A DNA stretch of 64,000 nt from Monarcha castaneiventris obscurior (taxonomy: Eukaryota > Chordata > Aves > Passeriformes > Monarchidae). The translations under genes were made by a program, and so were the position numbers. The stretch covers positions 8,237,501-8,301,500 of the forward strand of contig JAMPIT010000258.1 in NCBI GenBank assembly GCA_026261815.1. The letters are read 5' to 3'. Positions 11,637 to 23,913 of the stretch are shown one piece after another (position 1 is the stretch's first letter; every line of letters starts with the position of its first letter). A model generated the notes under the pieces. It was given only the letters and a program-made list of their open reading frames with translations. It did not search any database and had not been told where the DNA came from.

Positions 11637-12429
11637 CTCAGCCAGGCCACAAGCAGGCATTTTCAATGCTTCTGTTGGGAGATATTTATAAGCAATTCAG
11701 CCTCTGCCAGTGCCCAAGTGACCACTTCCCCACATCCCTCCTCACTGCAGACACTCAGATCTGCCTATGGAAAAGGACACCCCAACTCCCACAGCATCTG
11801 CTTCCACAACACCAAATGCTCCAGTGAGAAGTATTCCCCCTGCTCCCCTCTGTCTGGTGGTTGTCCCCCTATCAAGAAGACCACTCTAAAGTAAAGCTCC
11901 AGTTCTTTGCCCTGTTGCCCCCATGGAGGCTCCCCTGGCCCTGGAGCTGTGTCTCACGGCACAGAACCGGCTCCTCCGTGCCTCAGTGAGGCTGCAGGAT
12001 GTTGGTGCCTACCTCTGCCTTTCCTCTTCCCCATTTAGAAATTTATTCTAACCTCAGTGAAGTGGTTAGGGGCACTTAAGAGCCAGTTATGGCTCATTAG
12101 AGGCTGTGCTGGGTTAGTGGGAGGGAGGAAGATGCTGAGAGCTGCTATGGCCAGGTTTAGTGGCATTTTCCTCCTCCCTCAATGGTATCGGGATTCAAGG
12201 GGGCAGCAAGACCTCTGGGAAAGAATCTAAAAAGGAGCAGATGGGGTTTTTTTCTGTGGACCACAGCAACTGTGACATCTCTCCTTTGAAGCCCAGCAGC
12301 AACAGTCCAAACCCCAAATGCTGCTCCCCTCTCCCGATGGCAGCAATGGGGTGGGCTCCATGCACCACCCCCAGCACCCACATCTAGGGCAAGCAGGGCT
12401 TGCTCTGCCCATGCTGCAGGACAAAGTCC
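11637..12429. other. Non-coding stretch, no clear element
   Basis: GC-richer unique sequence. Overlapping open frames on both strands around 12157-12532 encode unrelated low-complexity peptides (Ser/Pro- and Cys-rich), as expected by chance in such DNA. Confidence 0.5.
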
Positions 12430-12900
12430 CATAGAAATGGAAGTTACTGTAATTATAGCTTGCCTGAACATATGGTTTCAGGGATCTTTCCGCGTGTAAA
12501 ATGCATGAATATGCATCAAAACTAGATGTCACTGCTTAAGTTACATAATCCTGCACAAACATATATTTAAGAGGGACCCGACATCCTCTGTTTTTTAAGG
12601 GGCTTTAGCTGTGATTAATTCTCTGAGCTTATTAATCACAACATGTGTTAGTGTTTGATAAATTGCCCAAAAGTTGCATTAGCTAATAAGTATAAGAACA
12701 AAACGAAATAGTTTCATCTGTTTTTATAATAAGACAAAGAGCATCATGGGAGCATACACGGTGGTCATGAATAAAAGAGAAACATTCATTTATGATAATT
12801 GGTTTCAGCTCCCCGTTTGGCTGGTTCTTGTGACCTAAATGTATCCAGTTGTTTCCTTTCTTTCCCGTTGGTTTTTGGGTCACTCCTAATGGTTTAATTC
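12430..12900. promoter_or_regulatory. CNE-like block rich in homeodomain/POU motifs
   Basis: The block is AT-rich, repeat-free and dense in TAAT/ATTA cores. It contains a POU-dimer-like ATGAATATGCAT at 12505-12516 and a perfect 10-bp inverted repeat TGTGATTAAT / ATTAATCACA at 12610-12619 and 12631-12640. Further TGATAAATT and GATAATTGG motifs follow. CpGs survive in TTTCCGCGTG near 12488, CCCGACATC near 12577 and CCCCGTTTGG near 12812. It is a strong compositional candidate for a developmental enhancer; the function is inferred. Confidence 0.42.
12610..12640. promoter_or_regulatory. Inverted pair of GATTAAT sites
   Basis: The 10-bp arms are perfect and separated by 11 bp, so the two homeodomain-type cores are 21 bp apart centre to centre, close to two helical turns. 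This favours side-by-side binding on one face of the DNA. The protein that binds is unknown. Confidence 0.35.
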
Positions 12901-12990
12901 AACAAAAAATGTCTACCATTTCCTGTAACCTCTGTCTTTTTTCATTCCTCCTTCCAAAATGTTTTTTTTCTGTGCAGCATCTAGAGAAAT
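12901..12990. other. Unique sequence with T tract
   Basis: T-rich DNA containing a run of 8 T at 12962-12969. No feature is assigned. Confidence 0.4.
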
Positions 12991-13012
12991 CTCCCTCTCT
13001 CTCTCTCCCTCT
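12991..13012. repeat. (CT)n microsatellite
   Basis: A short interrupted CT repeat (CTCCC followed by CT units and another CCCTCT). Confidence 0.8.
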
Positions 13013-16000
13013 GTTTCCTTCCAAGTGAACAAAGTCAATATTGTTGACAGAGAAAAGGTTTAACTCCAGGCAAAAGGAAAAAAAAAAGTAATAGTCATTT
13101 ATTTGTCTCCACTTCTGAGTTCACAAGGGTTTTTTGTTTGATCCTGGCGGTCAAGACTTTGACACGGAACATGCCCCCTCTGACCATGAACAATTTATGG
13201 AGGGAGAAAGAGACAAAAATCCTCATTCATGTTTAAGAAAGCAAAGGAAATGGCTGTAGATTAATATTTGTGCATTTGTAGCAAAATTTCTGATAGGTCT
13301 GTAACACATTCAACCACCCTAGTTGAGAAACACAAGAGGCAAAACTCAGCCCTGGAGAGTTGAGTTTTGTTACTCTTGGACACCTTTCAAAACATCAGCC
13401 CTCATTCTGCTTTTCTTAGGGCAGCTTTTTCCTCCAGCAGAGAGTGAAAAACGTCGTATGGCATTTGCAAGGAGGCGGCGCACACTGGCAGGGGTTACCT
13501 TGAAGCACAGGCAGGGAGCACTTGCCACGGTCTTCCCATTTGCACTCATGCCTGATACTCCCTGAACACTGCAAAGTGCTTTTACATCTCCCATTTACCC
13601 TGCTCAAAGTGACAGGGAATGAATTTTCTAGCACGAGGCTCTGGGTTCAAGCCGGTGGGAGATGTGGTGCAACGCAGCACTGGGATGCCAGAAGGGCCTT
13701 AGCAGGGATACCCTAATCATGTGCCATCAGGAGCCCCTGTTTCACCACATTAAAACCTTTGGGGCTGAAATTCTCCTTTGCCAGGTGCCTGCCTCCAAGC
13801 AGAGTTTACTGTGAAATGACAAGGAGGGTGGGAGAGGGGGAGGCCTGGCAGTTTTCCAACACAAGATTAGAGAAAAGTGCTTAGTCGATATAAAAATTCT
13901 AACAATTATTTTTTTGGAGTCGCTCTCACGCCTCCATCTTCTGGAAAGGAGACTGGAAATTTGGTGTCACCCTGGGAACAGGGATGTGCCTTTTACATCC
14001 AATTTTGGCAAAGTGAGAAGCCTTTGAATACATCCCACTGAAGATTTATGAGCCTTTGGGAGAAAAACCTCTACAGATTTTGTCTGCCTTGATCTCGCTC
14101 CATTTTGGGGCTTCTAGGGCTTGCTTCTTCTGGGGATTGCTCAGGACTTTCCTTGATATAATTCCTTTCTTGGCTGCTGAACACAGCTGTGGCTCTGGGC
14201 ACCAGAAGAGAGCAAGAAAGCCATCCCTGTCATCTCAGCCCCTGGGCTCCCACCACTGCCCAAATCAAGCAAAGAGGAAAGTAACAGAACTGCAGAGCAG
14301 GAGAAATGGGGCAAGGACAAGGGAGAAGCCAAGAGCAAACACCTAGTGGGAGGGACTGATCCCATAGGGATGCTTGATATGACATCAGGGAATTGGGATG
14401 AGGCAGAAAAATGAGCCAGGATGGTCTGGCAATGATATATAATAAAGGCAAAGATAAAGCATATGCACAAGGGAGGTGATGAAGGCCACAGATCAGGGCT
14501 TGATTATCATGTTTCAAGGCTTCTGAATTTCATCTTCAATTTCTCATGTAAAGCAGTTTGTATCTGTAATCATTTCTGGAGTACCCCAAGCTCTCCACCA
14601 AACACACCAGGAAACCAAACAGCAAAGCGTCTGTCTCACTGCTACACCAAACACCCACTGAAACAGCTGACAGGCTAAAAAGAATGGCAGGAAGACATAA
14701 CGAGAGGGCAGAGATAGCCAGATTAGAAAACGCCATAATTTTGAGTATGCTGATGGTGTGCCTGAGGTGTAGTGAACTGCAGCAGTAAATCAAAGTCTGC
14801 TCCCGGAACTCTCACACGGCTGCTATCCAGAGACCCTCTGGCTGGAAATCATTTCCCCACAAAATCATGGGTATGACATAAATATTCATATGATTTTAAC
14901 TATACAATATCTAGGAAGATTTTAACCCTTAAGAATCATCGTTCCTTGCAACCTTGAGCAGCAGAAATTCTAGCTTTCTGTTGCTGAAATCTGTACTTGC
15001 CCATTGCTTTACACACCTCAGAGGCTGAGGCTTTCAGAAAAGAAATCCCAGCTGGAGAAACTCCTGCTGAACTTGTGGGCATCACCAACACTTTACAAAG
15101 TGGTACTACCCATTCTTAAGCATGCAGTGGAGGCTGGGAGCATAAATGTGCTCAGGATATGATAGGATACATTTGGAGAGGACAGCTCTATCTGCAGCTA
15201 GTAAACACTGAGGTCCAAGCACAGATTGCATCACGTGCAACTGCTGGAGGATGCTGGAGGACTACTGCTGGCAGCTGGGTCCAGGACCTCTCCATCAGGG
15301 CAGGTTTCCTACTCTCTAGAGAGGCTGCCCACAGCTGAGCTCTTTGTCACAGCCTGGATCTGGGATGACCAAGCCTTAGCTCTTGGGCATGGCAACTCAC
15401 ATGTGCCATCACCGAGGGTCATGCAGAGACTCTCCTGCCTTCGGGGGAGGAACAGCCACTGCCTCCCCTGAAATAGTCCCACCTTGGCTGCTCTGGTTTG
15501 GGGATGTATTTGACACCACCCCCATGCCCTCTGCAGCATCACCCAGCACAGATAGAGCCTCGGAGAATTCAGCTGCAAATCAATGCACCTCCCCTACCAG
15601 TACAACAAAGCTTGTGACTGCGGGAAGAACAGCGTGAGGAAGGGCCAGAAAACTCCTTACATGTCAGAAAATTAAAACCCACTGTCTAGACAAGAGATCA
15701 GGAATTATCTTAAGTTTCAAGCAGTGATAATTGACCAAGGGGAAGGGGAAGGAAAAAGGAGAAAGCCTTTATTGACAAAAGGGATGATTCTTTTTGGGTA
15801 CCTCATACCAACAAGGGGAAATTACATGATTTCACTGTCAGTACTGCCGAAAGATGACTGCAGCAAGTTTTGTTCCTAGTTCTGCACCTTCCTATCATGG
15901 AAAGCCCATGTGTTTTATCACATACAGTCCTAGTGCCAAAACTTCTCAAAGGAGACAGGTTTGTTACCGCACAGGACACCTGCTTTGTGTCTGCATGCAC

Positions 16001-17055
16001 GAGTCATGAATGAACACAGGATTGACGGGAACTACAAATCTTAAAATACGATGGGCATCAAAATGTTATTGCATCCTCTCAACAGCTTCAGAAAACTGTT
16101 TTTCTCTAACGTTATCAAACCAGGGATGAGAGTGGAGCCAACTTCTACTGGATAATCACAGAAAAACACTACACCACAGACTTTCCAACAGAACAGACTG
16201 AGTACCTTTGTGGGGGAAAACTAGCACAGCATAGAATACTCAAACCCATTATGAATAAGGTTTAACATCCAAATCTGCAGCTACTCCAGAAATACAAAGA
16301 TATACCTTTAGCAATAGCTCTGGTTCAGTCTACCCCACTTATCTCAATAACACTTTAAGATAATCTGCATTCTACACAAAAGCAGGCGTGACAGCAAACT
16401 TTGCATTACAAAGCACTTCTGTTCCCTGTTTTAGATTATGACATCTCATTCTTGAAGGGGACTTTTGCACATCTCCCAGCTACACAAAGGTTCTACATAG
16501 ATGTTGGTGTGTGGGTTTAGCTGTGAGAAATGACTGGCTTTAAATCTTATCAAATTATTTCAATTGCATTAATTAAGCAGCTTCCTTATATCCCCAAACA
16601 CACCCAAGTAACCATGCAGCTCCAGGAGTACTGGATTTCCATCTTTAGAGATGCTAGGGTGAGCCTTTCCACTCATACTGAATTGACCATGAAATAAAAA
16701 AAGCTCACTTTCTCCTCAAGTACAAAGAATGAGGCTACTGTAAATAAGGCTTGGGCTGGATCTTGCTCTGCACAGGGCTCTGCACAGTTGCTCTCATCTC
16801 CAGCTTACACACACTGAGTGTATGAAAACAGCTGTGCCATTTTTCCGTGTCATTCCACTCAGCCATGTGCTTTTGAAATGGTTCCATTTCATTATATGCC
16901 CGATATGCTTTCTCCTGTTTCTCTGTTGCACCAAATAAAAGATACCTCTAATCTAAAATAAAAAAACAAATCCCCAAACAAGTGACTCTTGCACGAACAC
17001 ATGAGCACGTTCTACCATATTCCTTTTATTTTCCTCATTTATTGACCTCCTCTCT
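13013..17055. other. Non-coding stretch, no clear element
   Basis: Four kilobases of unique DNA. An A-tract lies at 13078-13087. Positions 13575-13660 contain GGTTCAAGCC and could be a very old SINE fragment, but the match is too short to call. Positions 14870-14940 and 16000-16600 are AT-rich and repeat-free. No open frame has a recognisable domain, and no exon with strong splice sites on both sides was noted. Confidence 0.45.
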
Positions 17056-17077
17056 GTGCTACCCAGTTCACTGAAGG

Positions 17078-17091
17078 GTGTGTTAACACAC
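17078..17091. promoter_or_regulatory. Perfect 14-bp palindrome GTGTGTTAACACAC
   Basis: The palindrome centres on GTTAAC, the core dyad of HNF1-type sites, but the flanking bases are not the HNF1 consensus. It may equally be a TG/CA repeat folded by chance. Confidence 0.3.
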
Positions 17092-18239
17092 ACGGCATGT
17101 CAGTGTATTTTCACGGGTTGGGATTTAGGCGTGGTTTTGCATATGAGAGTAGGAATTGCTCGCCTTGCAAGCTATGTGGATGACATGCTTCTCATCATGA
17201 CAGACAACCTGCTCTGTCCCCAGCTGCAGGGTGCTCCAGGCACACATTCCCTTCCTTCTGCCAGGGGCTGGGGCTTCTTTCACAGGTGCCAATGGCAGTG
17301 TGGGGTGGTTCACCTGATGTTTCCAAGTCTAGCACCAGGCTGTGGTTGTCATGACCCTGTGAAGAGCAGCTCAGCCAAAAGGCAGAGGGACAGGATTTAT
17401 AAAACATCCAACAGAAAAGAACTCCACTCCTGCAGTGTGGTCGCTCTCCTGGCACTGCAGCCCCTCAGAGACTACTAAAACTGAAAAGTCATTCATAGAA
17501 AGGAGCTCCAAAAATACACAAGTCTTAGAGAAAACCTCTCCCGCCTTTCAAGGGACTCCTGTGTGGGATTAGGGGTACCCCCACTTCACACCCAGCACTG
17601 TGTTCCAGGCACAAGGAGGGTCTGCAGGAGGGACCATCCCACAGCATTCTGAGCCAGCTGCAGGTGCAGCACTGGCTCAACCCAAAAACGGGGTCAGAGT
17701 GCAGAGCAAAGTGCTGGCCTGGTGTCTTCACAAGTTTTGTTTTAAAGGTCTGCAGTTTTTCACACCTCAGTCCAGCCAGGCAGGCAGCAATGCCAAAAGA
17801 TGGCTGTGCAAACTCCTCTTGCCTGCTGTATGGAGGAACTGGGATTAACACAGCATAGGATAGCAAAATGCTCCAGTGTCCTACAAGTAAAGGGTAAGAG
17901 ATGGAGGTGACAACCCAGAAATGCTGGGTTTTGCCATCTTACCAACCTCAAGCCTAACTTAAAACCATAGTCAAAATACTAATGATAAAGCAAAAGCCTC
18001 TGCCAAAAAATATAGGCAGGACATTCCTGCCAGAATATATGTTAAAGAAAGACACACAATTATTTTTTAGAGTTGCTGGCACAGTGCTTTCAGGAAACCT
18101 TTCCCTTTAAACACTAAAATTAAACAAACACATGAAACGCAGGGAGAAATGTAATTACTTTATAGCTTGACTTTGGTCTATTGCCTCGGGTATCCAGTTC
18201 CTTTTCTTAGTGATGTGGAAACTCAAATTCCCCCCTAAC
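17092..18239. other. Non-coding stretch; isolated YVDD-coding frame
   Basis: A 140-codon frame at 17056-17478 contains Tyr-Val-Asp-Asp-Met-Leu-Leu-Ile near residue 40. This resembles the active-site box of reverse transcriptases, but no other polymerase block is visible before or after it. The rest is unique sequence with no repeats recognised. Confidence 0.4.
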
Positions 18240-19133
18240 AGTGTCATTAATTCCTTTGCCTGGAGAGCCCAGCTTTCCTGCTGCATTTTGCATCAGGAAA
18301 TCCCAGCTGCCCGCACCTTGCTCTGAAAACGGCTCTGCAGGTGACAAAGGAGCTCCTGCCCTGCTCCCAGCACAGGAAGGGGGCAGGAGGGCTCCCCTAT
18401 CCCCCCTGAAAGGAGGGGATTAAAACAATTGGGTTGCCAAAAAAACAATTAAAGACCCAGGCGAAGATCTAGCTCCTCTGACCTCCAGCCCTCCCAAAAC
18501 TACCCTCGCCTGCCAAAAAAAATGACAAGGGGTGTCTATTTCTGCTTGCCTTTTTCCTAAGAAAAACACCTCCCCCTCTCCCTCCTCATGCCCCCCCATG
18601 GCTCTTCCTCCCGCACACAGTCGGGGCTGGCTAAGGTTCATGCTAAATGAACACCCAGTCCTAAAACACACCCGGGACGGCATCCAAAGGCTACCAGAGG
18701 CTGTCGAGAGACTCCCGCTGGTGTGGGCGAGCTCATGTGCCCCCCACTGACCACCCGCCCTCAGGCCAAGAGCAGCTTCAATGCCCTGGAGAGAAAACAA
18801 ACAGGTTTGGGGGCGCACAGGGAGCCCCGTGGGAGCAGAAGCGTCTCTCCCGTGCTTACCTTCCCCCTGCCTTGCCTTGTGGGATGCTGAGGAAATCCTC
18901 ACCTCTCTGTGCCAGCCTGACCGGGTGGCCATCCTAGCTCCTTCCCCGTGCCCAGGCAGCTGCTCTCGAGAAAAGTTTTCTTGGGCACTGCCAGGAACAT
19001 CCCAGCTCTTTTCCGACTGAAATGTTCCGAGGTCGGTCCTGGAAGCAGCCCCGTAGCTGCCTGCCCTTTGCAAGCTGTCATGCAGTTTAGCAGGAACCCA
19101 GCCGGACTGTGTGAGTTTATATCCACCCCTGTG
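18240..19133. other. GC-rich stretch, not a full CpG island
   Basis: C/G-rich DNA with poly-C and CCCC-type runs, for example at 18590-18600. CpGs are present but spaced, mostly in 18600-19040. A 251-codon minus-strand frame (18420-19175) is the longest in the window, but its start is a Cys-Val repeat made by the adjacent CA microsatellite, and it contains no domain. The open length is explained by few stop codons in GC-rich DNA. Confidence 0.5.
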
Positions 19134-19160
19134 ACACACACACACACACACACACACACA
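19134..19160. repeat. (AC)n microsatellite
   Basis: Thirteen and a half uninterrupted AC dinucleotides. Pure repeats of this length are usually polymorphic. Confidence 0.95.
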
Positions 19161-22100
19161 GAATGTGCCTGGCATCTGAAGCAGCCGATGCTGGATTTAT
19201 CCCTTCCCTTGTTGCCAGTGACTGACATAAGTGCCGGGAACTCTTGGTGGAAAACTGCTTATGAGCTTTGGGCCTGATCCAAACCCCACTGAAGACAAAG
19301 GAAAGACTTGTGATTGCTTTGGAGCTGGCTTTGGATCAGTCCCATTATCTCTGCCCCGAGAGCAGTGTACAAACAAAGCAGCAAGGGCTGGGGCACTGTA
19401 AGCCCGTGCCCAGAGGCCCATCTCATCTGAGGAAAGGAGAAGCAGGGAGGTGCATCAGAGCCTTCCTTAAAACGTCCACCCAGAGCCCTCCCACGCGGGG
19501 CATAGCCTTGGGAACTGAACATGATCACACCCCTCAGCCCTCACTGTGGGTGGAGATGCCCTGCTCAGGCGCAGACATCCAGATTTCCCTGCTCAGAGTT
19601 GGTATCAGCCGTACAAAACATCCAGAGCCAGACCTACATCCAGACTTCAATTGTGCAAATCATCCGCCTCACAGGCTGAGTCTGCTTTTACCTGTCAAAC
19701 ACCATCAGTTTGCACACTCCAACACTGAGCACATTCACGTGTCCCACAGGACACAAGTGTCCCCATGAGCTCTTCCCATTCCAAGACAGACCAAAAGAGT
19801 AACACTCTCAGACTCCCACCCACCTAAAAATCCACAAAACCATTTGTTTTGTCAACAACTAAGCAGCAATTTGCATTCTTCCTGGGTAAAAGGCTGCCTG
19901 CAGAACTGAAAAATGATTTGACACTGTTTCATTCCACTTCTCCCGGCAGCATTACCTTTCTCTTCATTTACTAAAAGAAGAAAAAAAAAAAAAGCTGAAA
20001 AAATAAATTGTTAAGTCATGCTTTTCTATTTTAGGGTATTTGTTGTAACTATATAAGTCTTTTTTCCCACTGGGAGAATAAATGAGAACCATGAATCACA
20101 CAAACTTACCTAAGAAAAGTGCAAAACAATTCTCTGTCCTGGGATTACAGAGATGATGACTCATGACCCTTTCTTGTAGAGTTTAGGCTACACAACTTTT
20201 GTAGCATAAACCGATTTCCATTGGAGGTAACGGGGTTTTTAACCAATACCCTCCCACCTGTGCCAGTCCTTAGTGTGGAACCAGTTACACTACGACAGCT
20301 CTTCTTGGGAAACTGGCAAATGGCTTCCTTGCACCCCAAGTTTAAAAACACATGTGAATTCCTGCATTTTAACAGACTACCATGTGTCAGTGGAATGACA
20401 ATAAACAGCAATGTGGGCGTCCTTCAAAGGAGAGGAGCAAGAGCCAAAATGAGTTGCCCTTGGCTCTTTGTGCAGAGGCTGAGGCTGTGATCTGGCTTGT
20501 GTCTGAGGTGGGCTCAAACCCTGCAGCAATTGCCTGGCTCAGCAGTGGCTGGGAAGGTGTGACAATGCACTGCCCTGCTGTAGAGCTCACCCCAGACAGT
20601 GCTAGCCTAAGGCTGGCACAGCTTAAGCTGTGCTTAGATACCCTAAAGAGGGTAACTCTGGGGAGCAGAGCAACCCCAACAAGTTTCAAAGTCTGTTGAC
20701 ATTTTTGTGATGCTGAACTCTGAAAATCGCAGCTGGTGTTGGAGGTCGGGTAATCCCAAGCTTGAAACACACAACACTAAGTTATTTTTCAATCCTGGCT
20801 TGAACTATAGCTTTGCAAAAGCCTGAGTCTCTAGGATTTCCCACTCCTCATCCAAAGAAGTGGAGAAGAGAAATTGAGGATTTAAAGGGAAATAAGTTAA
20901 ACCTCATAGCATGCAAAATGAATTCCCTAACCAGAAGGGTCTTGCCACATCCTCAGAATGGTGTCACGGCTTGAAAACATGCCTTGTTTCTAAGCTCATT
21001 TATTTGCTAGGAAAACTCAGCCACTAGTATGTCTTAAAGAAATCCCTAGAAAGGCATCTGCAAACAGTTGCACTGAAGTTTCAATTGCTGAGTGTAATTC
21101 ACGGCAGAGCGAAACCCTGGAATCTCTGTGAGTGCAGGGCACAAATAGCTCAAGGAGGTGTTTGGTACGAAGGAAATGGTGATGCTTCTTCCATTTCCCA
21201 TGAATATCATATGCACTGTTTCAGCCATATGTTGTGTTGAATCTGCCACATTCTTCGGTGGTGGGCACAGATGTGGACAGATCTGACAGATCAGGGTCTT
21301 AGGGTCACACAGGAGTAAATTGGGGGCAGATGATTTGAGCGTCACAACTTATTTTTAGAAAAAAAGAAAGGGGGGAAAAAGATTGCTAAGAATCATTTCT
21401 ACCATGTGTCCGAACAAGAAACGCATTTATCTCACCTAGTAAAAACAAAGAAGAGTTTCTCTCAAATAAGGAGTTTGTTTTAAGAGGCTAACAAAGATTG
21501 TTCTATGCACTCTATAGATCACAGGTGCTGCAGGGAAACATAGACTTTGCCATGTATTTCCGTGCTTCATTAACATGTATTATTTTCAGACGGTCTCCAA
21601 CAGTGCTCCAGCTTTACAGGCACAGAAGTGACTCCTTTGACAAATAAGCAAAGTTTCTTCTCAATTGCCTGGCTTACCCTGTTCTCTGGTTATTCCTCTG
21701 ATTAGTGCTATTTTGCTTACATGCACACTGTGGGTGATAAAAGACATCAAGGAAATGGAAAACCCTTTCCCAAGAACATCACCACTGCTAGAAGATGGAA
21801 CAGAAAACAAGGAAAAAGGAAATCAATGCTTATTCAAACCCTACAGGCCACCAAAATATAGCAAAAATGTAACAGATTCCTTCACGTCTATTATTTATGC
21901 TCATAAGAGCATATTACACACACACACTTTCTGCCTCCTGCTGTACAAAGTTTAAAAGCAGGGAGTGAGGATGAGGTCACATTTCTTCATGAGGCTCACA
22001 AACTGCACTGCCCAACATTCCCTCGTATGAGATGAGGCTCTGCAAAGCCAAGGCAGAATTCAAACCCAAACTGCATTTGCCAAAGAAGGGCAAGGAGAGT

Positions 22101-22779
22101 GTTTCACAACACTGCCTGCCACAGGATGGGGCTTGCAAAGGCTGCTTTGAGAAGGAAACCAGAAGAAAACCCTGGATGCACTGGGATGGTGAGGACAAGG
22201 TGCAGATGGCAGGAGTGTCCCAGCCAACCCAGTCACATAAGTCTTTGTGTTATGGCCATGACCAGTCACTTGCAGTGGATTTTTCCAGGCCATCAGCTCA
22301 AATTACTAATAGCCAGCATGGGACATTTTAGTTGTATCAAGCAGACATTTACCCTGCTAGGAACAAACCAACCCAGGCCCCAGACACATTGGAAATTGCT
22401 CAGAGAACAATGTCACCCCTTTGCTCCCCAAGTCCAGTGCTCTCCTGAGCCCAAGGAGGAATGGGGTGAAGCTGATCTGAAAGCAGAGCTGGAGATTTTC
22501 CATTTCCTCTTACAAGTCACTGAGGAGTTGTAGGTGCAATCAGTTATATTTTTTTCCTATATTTTCCCTGTCTGTTTGGCTAAGAATAAATGGCCTGGAT
22601 TGATAAAGCCTAAACTACTGATTTTCCTGCACCTTGAGGTTTCTCACAGGCTGCTTCTGGTTCTTCAGAGGGGTCACACCAGCTGGCAGAAGGATTCAGA
22701 TGGGATTTAAGCTGTGTGATGCTGGGCCAAAACTGTGTTAAGTTGTGATTAAATTGTTGGAATAGGGATCAGAAAGCCT
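19161..22779. other. Non-coding stretch, no clear element
   Basis: Unique DNA. An A-tract of 14 lies at 19979-19992 in an AT-rich patch (19850-20120). A strong minus-strand donor-like AG|GTAAGT reads from 20109 downwards, but no good acceptor accompanies it. No family-level similarity is recognised in any open frame. Confidence 0.45.
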
Positions 22780-22802
22780 GGTGTGTTAGGTAACACACCT
22801 GG
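22777..22802. repeat. Near-perfect inverted repeat
   Basis: The arms GGTGTGTTA (22780-22788) and TAACACACC (22791-22799) are separated by GG. After one mismatch the pairing continues for two more bases on each side. The half-site ACACACCT is similar to, but not identical with, a T-box half-site. Confidence 0.6.
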
Positions 22803-23835
22803 ACATTCCAGCCTAGCCATCCAAGCTCTGAGCAGGGATCATGTCACTTAAATACTTTGCCAGTTGAGATTCACAGTGCTGAGAAGGTGACAGGCAGGTG
22901 GAGAGGGTGGTATTTTGGTGGCCCAGTGTTTGAGGTCTTCATGAGCACACCAGGGCTGTGTTTTGCTCAAACCCCTGGCACTGAGCACTGGAGTCCAGAC
23001 AGGACTGCTAGATGAAAACAGAAGCCAGACAGAAGATGGGGTGCTACAAGAATTGAAGACACTTCAAGCTGACTGTTCTGTTCTGTGGGATTTGTTTTTA
23101 GCTGGGTCAGCTTCCTGACCTGGAGAGCAGAAGATTCCACATACAAGGCAGGGGACAGGAGCAGATACCCAGGGTAGGGAAAAAGTAGAACCACCACTTT
23201 CAGAGGCAGTATGAGTTTATTTCAGATGAACCCAGCCACTTTAATTGCATTTGCCCCTAAAACCTGGTGATTCTGAGCAATTCCCATTAGGCAAACAAAT
23301 AACCAGGCATTTCCCTCCTGGAGAGACATTTACTCCATGCAGGGTAGGCAGAGACCAGAATAGGAGTCCATGAATCCCTACCATCCCTCGCAGGGTAGAG
23401 CTGCTTCCCAGGACCGAGAAATTCAAACCAAGATAAGATTTGAGAGGAAGTTTGTTCTTTGTTGCTGGCTTTTCTCGCTAACTGCTGGTTTCGATTACTT
23501 CTGTGTTCAGTTGCTTTGTGGCACATCAAATAAGCAAAGGTCCCCTAGAAGCTCCTGCATCAATTTTGTTTTCCTCCACGTGAAGAACAGCCTACCAGCC
23601 TTTAAATGCATCCCCTGCTGGCAGAGAAGAGAGGTAGTATTTTACACAGCCTCACCACCCCCATATAGTCGTACCTGGTCACTTCTGGACACGTGCAAAC
23701 AGCATCACAAAAATACGGGGTTTTGCAAGATTGTCTGGTCCATCCCTTTGAGTGCAGCAAACAGCACATGACAGATATCTGACAGATCTGCTTTCAGAAT
23801 CCTCCTATGGTAAGAGAAGCCACAGTTTCACTCAC
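22803..23835. other. Non-coding stretch, no clear element
   Basis: Unique sequence without recognised repeats. The 133-codon plus-strand frame at 23370-23771 has no known domain. Confidence 0.45.
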
Positions 23836-23913
23836 CTTCCCAACAGAAAGCTTTTCTCTCCTGTCTCTCCAGTAATGATCCAAGCTCCCCATCGCGTCTG
23901 CTGTGCTGCCAGA
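23836..23913 (-). other. Exon-like segment, 78 bp, minus strand
   Basis: On the minus strand a strong pyrimidine-rich acceptor (ATCTTCCTCTCTGCAG) is followed by 78 bp and a near-consensus donor AAG|GTGAGTG. The length is divisible by three and all three frames are open; frame 1 would read SGSTADAMGSLDHYWRDRRE and continue for six residues. No family is recognised. It could be an exon of an unseen gene or lncRNA on the minus strand, or a decoy exon, which are frequent. Confidence 0.25.

Noticed and set aside
11385..11894. 169-codon plus-strand frame
   Set aside because: It runs through a recent 17-bp tandem duplication and Ser/Thr-rich sequence with no domain.
18420..19175. Longest open frame in the window (251 codons, minus strand)
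   Set aside because: Its N-terminus is a Cys-Val repeat from a CA microsatellite, the rest is GC-rich composition without a domain, and other frames are open over the same DNA.
20620..20660. CTTAGATACCCTAAAG resembling the mitochondrial 12S rRNA TTAGATACCC box
   Set aside because: Only about ten bases match and the flanks do not; too short for a nuclear mitochondrial insert.
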